Below, piece after piece: positions 31,653 to 35,572 of a stretch of 35,572 bases of DNA (its first letter is position 1; each line of letters starts with the position of its first letter). The position numbers and the translations under genes are program-made. The notes below the pieces were generated by a model. The model made no database searches and was not told where the DNA came from. It saw only the letters and a program-made list of their open reading frames with translations. Source of the stretch: an uncultured Oscillospiraceae bacterium (lineage in GTDB: Bacteria; Bacillota; Clostridia; Oscillospirales; Oscillospiraceae); the NCBI GenBank assembly GCA_947624065.1, contig CANQIO010000015.1:1-35572 (forward strand), read 5' to 3'.

Positions 31653-32915
31653 ATGGGACACTATCTGTTCACCTCCGAATCTGTCACGGAGGGGCATCCC
31701 GACAAGATCTGTGACCAGATCGCGGACGCTATCCTGGACGCCATCCTGGCGGAGGACTCCCAGGGCCATGTGGCCTGTGAGTGCACGACTACCACCGGCA
31801 TGGTGTATGTGATGGGCGAGATCACCACCAGCTGCTATGTGGACATCCCTAAGATCGCCCGCCAGGTGCTGCGGGACATCGGCTATGACCGGGCCAAGTA
31901 CGGCATGGACTGCGACACCTGCGCCGTGATCACCGCCATCGACGAGCAGTCGCCGGATATCGCCATGGGCGTGAACGCCAGCATGGAGAAGAAGGCCGGC
32001 GGCGAGGCGGAGGAACTGAGCACCGGCGCCGGCGACCAGGGCATGATGTTCGGCTACGCCTGCGACGAGACGCCGGAGCTGATGCCCCTGCCCATCAGCC
32101 TGGCCCATAAGCTGGCCCGCCGCCTGGCGGAGGTGCGCAAAAACGGCACCCTGCCCTATCTGCGCCCCGACGGCAAAACCCAGGTCACCGTGGAGTATGA
32201 CGAGGAGAACAGGCCCGTCCGGGTGGACACGGTGGTGGTCTCCGCCCAGCACGCCCCCGACGTGGAGCATGCCCAGATCCAGGAGGACATCATCCGCGAG
32301 GTCATCAGCCCCATCCTGCCCGCCAATCTGAACCACGGCGACGTGAAGGTGTATGTGAACCCCACCGGCCGCTTCGTAGTGGGCGGGCCCCAGGGGGACT
32401 CCGGTCTCACCGGCCGGAAGATCATCGTGGACACCTATGGCGGCAGCGCCCCCCACGGCGGCGGCGCCTTCTCCGGCAAGGACCCCACCAAGGTGGACCG
32501 CTCCGCGGCCTATGCCGCCCGCTGGATCGCCAAAAACATCGTGGCCGCGGGCCTGGCCCGGCGCTGCCAGGTGCAGCTGGCCTACGCCATCGGCGTGGCC
32601 ACCCCGGTGAGCGTGAATGTGACCACCTTCGGCACCGGCAAGGAGTCGGACGAGACCCTCCAGAAGGCCGTGACGCAGGTATTCGACCTGCGCCCGTCCG
32701 CCATCATCCGGGACCTGGAGCTGACCCAGCCCATCTATCAGAAGCTGGCCGCCTATGGCCACATGGGCCGGGAGGACCTGGACGTGGCCTGGGAGCGGAC
32801 CAACAAGACCGAGGCCCTCAAGGCCGCCATCCCCGAGCCCAAGGAGGCCATGGTCCCCTCGGGCGACACCGAGACGAAAAAGCGCCCCTGGTGGAAATTC
32901 TGGGCCAAAAAGTAA
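31653..32915 (+). CDS. metK: S-adenosylmethionine synthetase MetK with C-terminal tail
   Basis: MetK makes SAM from methionine and ATP. The 420-aa product carries [31 protein letters not shown], and in the C-terminal part [17 protein letters not shown] and [18 protein letters not shown]. All standard blocks look intact. After the usual end ([14 protein letters not shown]) there is an extra stretch of about 30 residues finishing [13 protein letters not shown], a basic, Trp-rich tail that could touch membrane or a partner. The ATG at 31653 has AAAGGAG upstream. It lies 34 nt after the riboswitch terminator and 33 nt before ahcY, forming a SAM-cycle operon. Confidence 0.97.
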   Translation: MGHYLFTSESVTEGHPDKICDQIADAILDAILAEDSQGHVACECTTTTGMVYVMGEITTSCYVDIPKIARQVLRDIGYDRAKYGMDCDTCAVITAIDEQSPDIAMGVNASMEKKAGGEAEELSTGAGDQGMMFGYACDETPELMPLPISLAHKLARRLAEVRKNGTLPYLRPDGKTQVTVEYDEENRPVRVDTVVVSAQHAPDVEHAQIQEDIIREVISPILPANLNHGDVKVYVNPTGRFVVGGPQGDSGLTGRKIIVDTYGGSAPHGGGAFSGKDPTKVDRSAAYAARWIAKNIVAAGLARRCQVQLAYAIGVATPVSVNVTTFGTGKESDETLQKAVTQVFDLRPSAIIRDLELTQPIYQKLAAYGHMGREDLDVAWERTNKTEALKAAIPEPKEAMVPSGDTETKKRPWWKFWAKK

Positions 32916-32948
32916 CGCCGCAGTACAGATAAAAAAGGAGAACGCATT

Positions 32949-34184
32949 ATGAGTACGATCCGGGATATAACCCTGGCTCCCTCCGGGGAGAAGAAGATCG
33001 CGTGGGTGGAGCGGAACATGCCTCTGTGCCGGTCCATCGGCGAGGAATTTGAAAAAACGAAGCCCTTCGCGGGGCTGAAGGTGGCCCTGTCCCTCCATCT
33101 GGAGGCCAAAGCGGCCTATCTGTGCCGGGTGATGGCCCGGGGCGGCGCCGAGATGCACATCGCCGGCTCCAACCCCCTGTCCACCCAGGACGACGTGGTG
33201 GCCGCGCTGGTGGACGGGGGCCTGGAGGTCCACGCCTTCCGCGGCTGCACCATGGAGGAGTACGACGCCAACATCGACAAGATCCTCTCCGTGGGACCCG
33301 ACATCATCATCGACGACGGCGGGGACCTGGTCCACCGGATGCACACGGCTTATACCCACCTGCTGCCGAAGGTGATCGGCTCCTGCGAGGAGACCACCAC
33401 CGGCATCATCCGCCTGCACCAGATGGAGCGGGCTGGCACGCTCCGGTTCCCGGCGGTCACCGTCAACGACGCCGACTGCAAGCACCTGTTCGACAACCGC
33501 TACGGCACCGGCCAGTCCGTCTGGGACGGCATCATGCGCACCACGAACCTGATCGTGGCGGGCAAGGACGTGGTGGTGGCCGGCTACGGCTGGTGCGGCA
33601 AGGGCGTGGCCATGCGGGCCAAGGGCCTGGGCGCCCGGGTCACCGTCACGGAGGTGGACCCCATCCGGGCCATCGAGGCGGTGATGGACGGCTTCACGGT
33701 GATGCCCATGGCCGAGGCCGCCAAAATCGGCGACATCTTCTGCACCGTCACCGGCTGCGAGCGGGTCATCACCGCCGAGCACTTCCCCCTGATGAAGGAC
33801 GGCGCCATCCTCACCAACGCCGGCCACTTCGACGTGGAGGTGGACATGCGCGCTCTGGAGAACGCCGCGGTGAATAAGTATGAGGCCCGGCACAACATCG
33901 ACGGCTATACCCTGCCCAACGGCAGGACCCTGTTCGTCATCGGCGAGGGGCGGCTGGTGAACCTGGCCTCCGGCGACGGCCACCCGGCGGAGATCATGGA
34001 TATGAGCTTCGCCATCCAGGCCCTGTCCGCTCGGTATCTGGCCCAGAACCGGGGCAAGCTGGCCCCGGGCGTGTACGCCGTGCCCAGGGAGATCGACGAG
34101 GACGTGGCCCGCCGGGAGCTGCAGTCGATGGGCGTGGCCATCGACACGCTCACCCAGGAGCAGAGGGACTATTTGGGCGTGTGA
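32949..34184 (+). CDS. ahcY: Adenosylhomocysteinase
   Basis: The enzyme hydrolyses S-adenosylhomocysteine to homocysteine and adenosine, recycling the product of SAM-dependent methylation. The 411-aa product has HLEAKAAYLCRVMARGGAEM, AGSNPLSTQDDVVAAL, IIDDGGDLVHRMH, GSCEETTTGIIRLH, the NAD-binding loop VVVAGYGWCGKGVAMRAKG, and LTNAGHFDVEVDM. It is the short form (no roughly 40-aa insert) and lacks the eukaryotic C-terminal KYDHYRY. Some archaeal relatives prefer S-inosylhomocysteine, so substrate is probable, not certain. The ATG at 32949 follows AAGGAG. It shares the SAM-I riboswitch with metK. Confidence 0.94.
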   Translation: MSTIRDITLAPSGEKKIAWVERNMPLCRSIGEEFEKTKPFAGLKVALSLHLEAKAAYLCRVMARGGAEMHIAGSNPLSTQDDVVAALVDGGLEVHAFRGCTMEEYDANIDKILSVGPDIIIDDGGDLVHRMHTAYTHLLPKVIGSCEETTTGIIRLHQMERAGTLRFPAVTVNDADCKHLFDNRYGTGQSVWDGIMRTTNLIVAGKDVVVAGYGWCGKGVAMRAKGLGARVTVTEVDPIRAIEAVMDGFTVMPMAEAAKIGDIFCTVTGCERVITAEHFPLMKDGAILTNAGHFDVEVDMRALENAAVNKYEARHNIDGYTLPNGRTLFVIGEGRLVNLASGDGHPAEIMDMSFAIQALSARYLAQNRGKLAPGVYAVPREIDEDVARRELQSMGVAIDTLTQEQRDYLGV

Positions 34185-34202
34185 CGGGATCAAAACAAAA
34201 GG

Positions 34203-34236
34203 CAGCTCCGCAGAGTCCTGCGGAGCTGTTTTTTGT
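34203..34236. terminator. Bidirectional terminator between ahcY and the collagen-like gene
   Basis: CAGCTCCGCAG-AGTC-CTGCGGAGCTG (11-bp stem) with a T-run on the plus side and A-rich sequence on the other. Confidence 0.9.
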
Positions 34237-34240
34237 GGGG

Positions 34241-35008
34241 TCATGCGCCGGCCAGCAGGCCCGCGGCGCGCAGGTTGGCCAGCAGCGTGTTCAGCGTGGT
34301 GGCCACATCCTCCGTGGTCGCCGTGGCCGGGGCGGCGATATCCGCCACCGCTGCCGCCGGCGTCACCGTCCCGGCCGGACCCGCCGCGCCGGTGGGGCCA
34401 GTGGGACCAATAGGACCAGCAGGGCCAGCAGCGCCTGTGGCACCAGTCGCTCCCGTGGGCCCGGTAGGCCCGATAGGCCCGGCAGGGCCGACAGCACCCG
34501 TGGCACCGGTCGCTCCAGTCGCACCAGTAGGGCCTGTAGGACCGATAGGACCAGCAGGGCCAGCAGGGCCAGCAGGGCCGGCGGGACCGACAGCGCCAGT
34601 GGCACCAGTAGGCCCGATAGGACCGACAGCACCAGCAGCGCCAGTCGCACCCGTAGCACCCGCCGCACCAGTGGGACCAGTAGGACCAGTAGGACCAATA
34701 GGCCCGATAGGGCCAGCGGGGCCGACTGCGCCCGTGGCACCAGTAGCACCAGTCGCGCCAGTGGGGCCAGTAGGACCGATGGGGCCAGCAGGGCCCACGG
34801 GACCCGTAGCACCAGTGGCACCGGTCGCTCCAGTCGCGCCGGTAGGACCAGCAGGACCGATGGGACCGGCAGGACCCATGGGGCCGGCAGGGCCGGTCGG
34901 ACCGGCGATGAGACTGGGGCAGCAGGGCTGGACCTGGCAGGGATAGCGGGTCAGACCGTTGGCCTGGGCTCCAGGGATGATGTTCATATTCTCAACACAA
35001 TCCGCCAT
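34241..35008 (-). CDS. Collagen-like (Gly-X-Y) repeat protein, BclA-like
   Basis: The 255-aa product has a short Cys-containing N-terminus ([19 protein letters not shown], then [10 protein letters not shown]). About 180 residues of uninterrupted Gly-X-Y triplets follow, built from [17 protein letters not shown]-like blocks. A non-collagen C-terminal segment ends [16 protein letters not shown]. Collagen-like proteins of this type in Bacillota are often spore-surface (exosporium) filaments; that location is inference. The ATG at 35006-35008 has AAGGAGG upstream. The DNA itself is a 9- and 18-bp-based repeat tract (about 34375-34915), prone to length change and to assembly error. Confidence 0.93.
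   Translation of the reverse strand: MADCVENMNIIPGAQANGLTRYPCQVQPCCPSLIAGPTGPAGPMGPAGPIGPAGPTGATGATGATGATGPVGPAGPIGPTGPTGATGATGATGAVGPAGPIGPIGPTGPTGPTGAAGATGATGAAGAVGPIGPTGATGAVGPAGPAGPAGPAGPIGPTGPTGATGATGATGAVGPAGPIGPTGPTGATGATGAAGPAGPIGPTGPTGAAGPAGTVTPAAAVADIAAPATATTEDVATTLNTLLANLRAAGLLAGA
34375..34915 (-). repeat. Coding triplet-repeat tract of the collagen-like gene
   Basis: Imperfect repeats of GGNCCN-type codons encode the Gly-X-Y triplets. Long open frames on the plus strand here are mirror images produced by the near-symmetric GGNCCN pattern. Confidence 0.85.
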
Positions 35009-35020
35009 AGTTTCCTCCTT

Positions 35021-35037
35021 TGGGCTTCGCGCCCAAC
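35021..35037 (-). other. Leader hairpin before the collagen-like gene
   Basis: TTGGGC-GCGAA-GCCCAA forms a small stem whose 3' arm touches the AGGAGG ribosome site. It may protect or modulate the leader. Confidence 0.4.
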
Positions 35038-35038
35038 A

Positions 35039-35066
35039 CAATATATGAGAGGGCCTGTCGAACTGT
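35039..35066 (-). promoter_or_regulatory. Possible sporulation-type (SigK-like) promoter of the collagen-like gene
   Basis: On the minus strand an AC (35065-35066), 17 bp, then CATATATTG (35039-35047) resembles the SigK pattern AC-N16/17-CATANNNTA with one mismatch. No sigma-A -35 is visible at the right distance. Weak evidence, but it agrees with a spore-coat role. Confidence 0.3.
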
Positions 35067-35073
35067 GCGCCAT

Positions 35074-35109
35074 GAAAAAACGCCGGAGCAGGCCGATCCT
35101 GCTCCGGCG
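35074..35109 (-). terminator. Terminator of the DUF378 gene
   Basis: CGCCGGAGCAGG / CCTGCTCCGGCG stem with a 5-nt loop, followed on the minus strand by TTTTTTC. Confidence 0.9.
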
Positions 35110-35130
35110 AAATGCCATGCCCTGGGGTGT

Positions 35131-35343
35131 TCAAGCCTCTTCGTCCGCCTCGTCCCGTGCCCGGAACAGCAGCGATACGCACCAAAGCGCCGCCAGGCCC
35201 ACCAGCGTATAGATCACCCGGGAGACCGGGTTGGTCTGGCCGCCGAAGATCCAGGCGACGATATCGAACCGAAACAGGCCAATGCTGCCCCAGTTCAGCC
35301 CGCCGATGATGGCGAGGATCAGGGCGATCCGGTCAATGACCAT
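35131..35343 (-). CDS. DUF378 family small membrane protein
   Basis: The 70-aa product shows the DUF378 hallmark [20 protein letters not shown] in the first membrane helix, then [10 protein letters not shown], and a second helix in [20 protein letters not shown] before an acidic tail. Function unknown. The ATG at 35341-35343 follows AAAAGGAG. It has its own terminator and is separated from the collagen-like gene by that structure. Confidence 0.93.
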   Translation of the reverse strand: MVIDRIALILAIIGGLNWGSIGLFRFDIVAWIFGGQTNPVSRVIYTLVGLAALWCVSLLFRARDEADEEA

Positions 35344-35476
35344 GAGAAAGACTCCTTTTCGTCAGACTGATTGCTCTTGCATGGCCTAGTTTTCACAAAA
35401 AACCGCGGCTCCATACATCCCCGCCGCAAAATTTCTTTCCATCGGCGCCGGCTCGACAGAAAAATGGAAAATTCGC

Positions 35477-35526
35477 TGTAAACGGCCGCCGATCCATGCT
35501 ATAATAGCCGTGATGCGGCTATTATA
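35477..35526 (+). promoter_or_regulatory. Promoter with overlapping TATAATAGC palindrome at window edge
   Basis: TGTAAA (35477-35482), 17 bp, and TATAAT (35500-35505, extended as TGCTATAAT) point rightward. The -10 forms one arm of a palindrome TATAATAGCCG-TGATG-CGGCTATTATA (35500-35526). Its gene lies beyond the window. The preceding stretch 35344-35476 shows nothing else I can identify. Confidence 0.6.
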
Positions 35527-35572
35527 TTTGATTTATGGCGTTTTGCTCCCGCCGGGCGGCGGAACCGCAAAA

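Noticed and set aside
31458-34244. Long minus-strand open frame opposite metK and ahcY
   Set aside because: Shadow frame crossing a riboswitch and two well-defined enzymes; no family features.
34233-34946. Plus-strand frame of 237 codons rich in Gly-Pro-Val/Ala
   Set aside because: It is the mirror of the collagen-like gene caused by GGNCCN repeats; it has no ribosome site and overlaps the terminator.

Overview
The window is one contiguous stretch of a high-GC (my impression: around 60% or more) Gram-positive chromosome. Several things point to an anaerobic member of class Clostridia, probably Oscillospiraceae-like: hrcA-grpE-dnaK under a CIRCE element, dnaG-rpoD in tandem, hprK-murB-rapZ-whiA, a long-form HPF, a SAM-I riboswitch on metK, a C+ form of ribosomal protein L28, Fe-S enzymes and a BclA-like collagen repeat protein. 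The taxonomic call is inference from gene content; no rRNA gene is present.

Left part, 1-17.1 kb, almost all on the minus strand. (a) Heat shock: hrcA-grpE-dnaK (dnaK runs off the left edge), with a clear sigma-A promoter overlapped by CIRCE. (b) A small two-gene module between hrcA and rpoD: a 50-aa protein and a divergent Cro/CI-type regulator, with a palindromic operator inside the 50-aa gene's promoter. (c) dgt-dnaG-rpoD, ending in a long bidirectional terminator shared with the regulator. (d) A long minus-strand run hprK-murB-rapZ-whiA-dnaE-corA-hflX-yigZ-small membrane protein, with overlaps or short gaps, ending in a terminator near 6.77 kb. The RapZ homologue has lost the Walker A lysine, and no glmR/yvcK lies between rapZ and whiA.

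Middle, 17.1-17.95 kb. The strand switches at the hprK/rpmB divergent promoters. Behind rpmB is an AT-richer, hairpin-rich stretch that looks like an IS200/IS605-type remnant or MITE. A tRNA-Arg(CCG) follows on the minus strand, with a promoter interlocked with that of the next gene.

Right part, 18-35.6 kb, mostly plus strand and mostly accessory. It holds a ferredoxin-type aldo/keto reductase, an ApbE lipoprotein and an alkyladenine glycosylase (overlapping genes), an SdpI-like membrane protein and a membrane-tethered XRE regulator, a PflX-like radical SAM protein, an XRE regulator coupled to a half-size ABC exporter, a GNAT, a MATE exporter, a DUF523 protein, TrmO, an isochorismatase-type hydrolase, a DUF4349 lipoprotein and HPF. 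Then comes the S-adenosylmethionine cycle pair metK-ahcY behind a SAM-I riboswitch, and finally a collagen-like protein and a DUF378 protein.

The most unusual non-coding structure is a set of three 76-bp tandem repeats between trmO and a small membrane-protein gene. Each unit carries a GC-rich hairpin and a 29-bp palindrome made of facing TATAAT boxes. A related palindrome lies at the right edge of the window. I found no CRISPR array, intact insertion sequence, integrase or obvious phage-defence operon.
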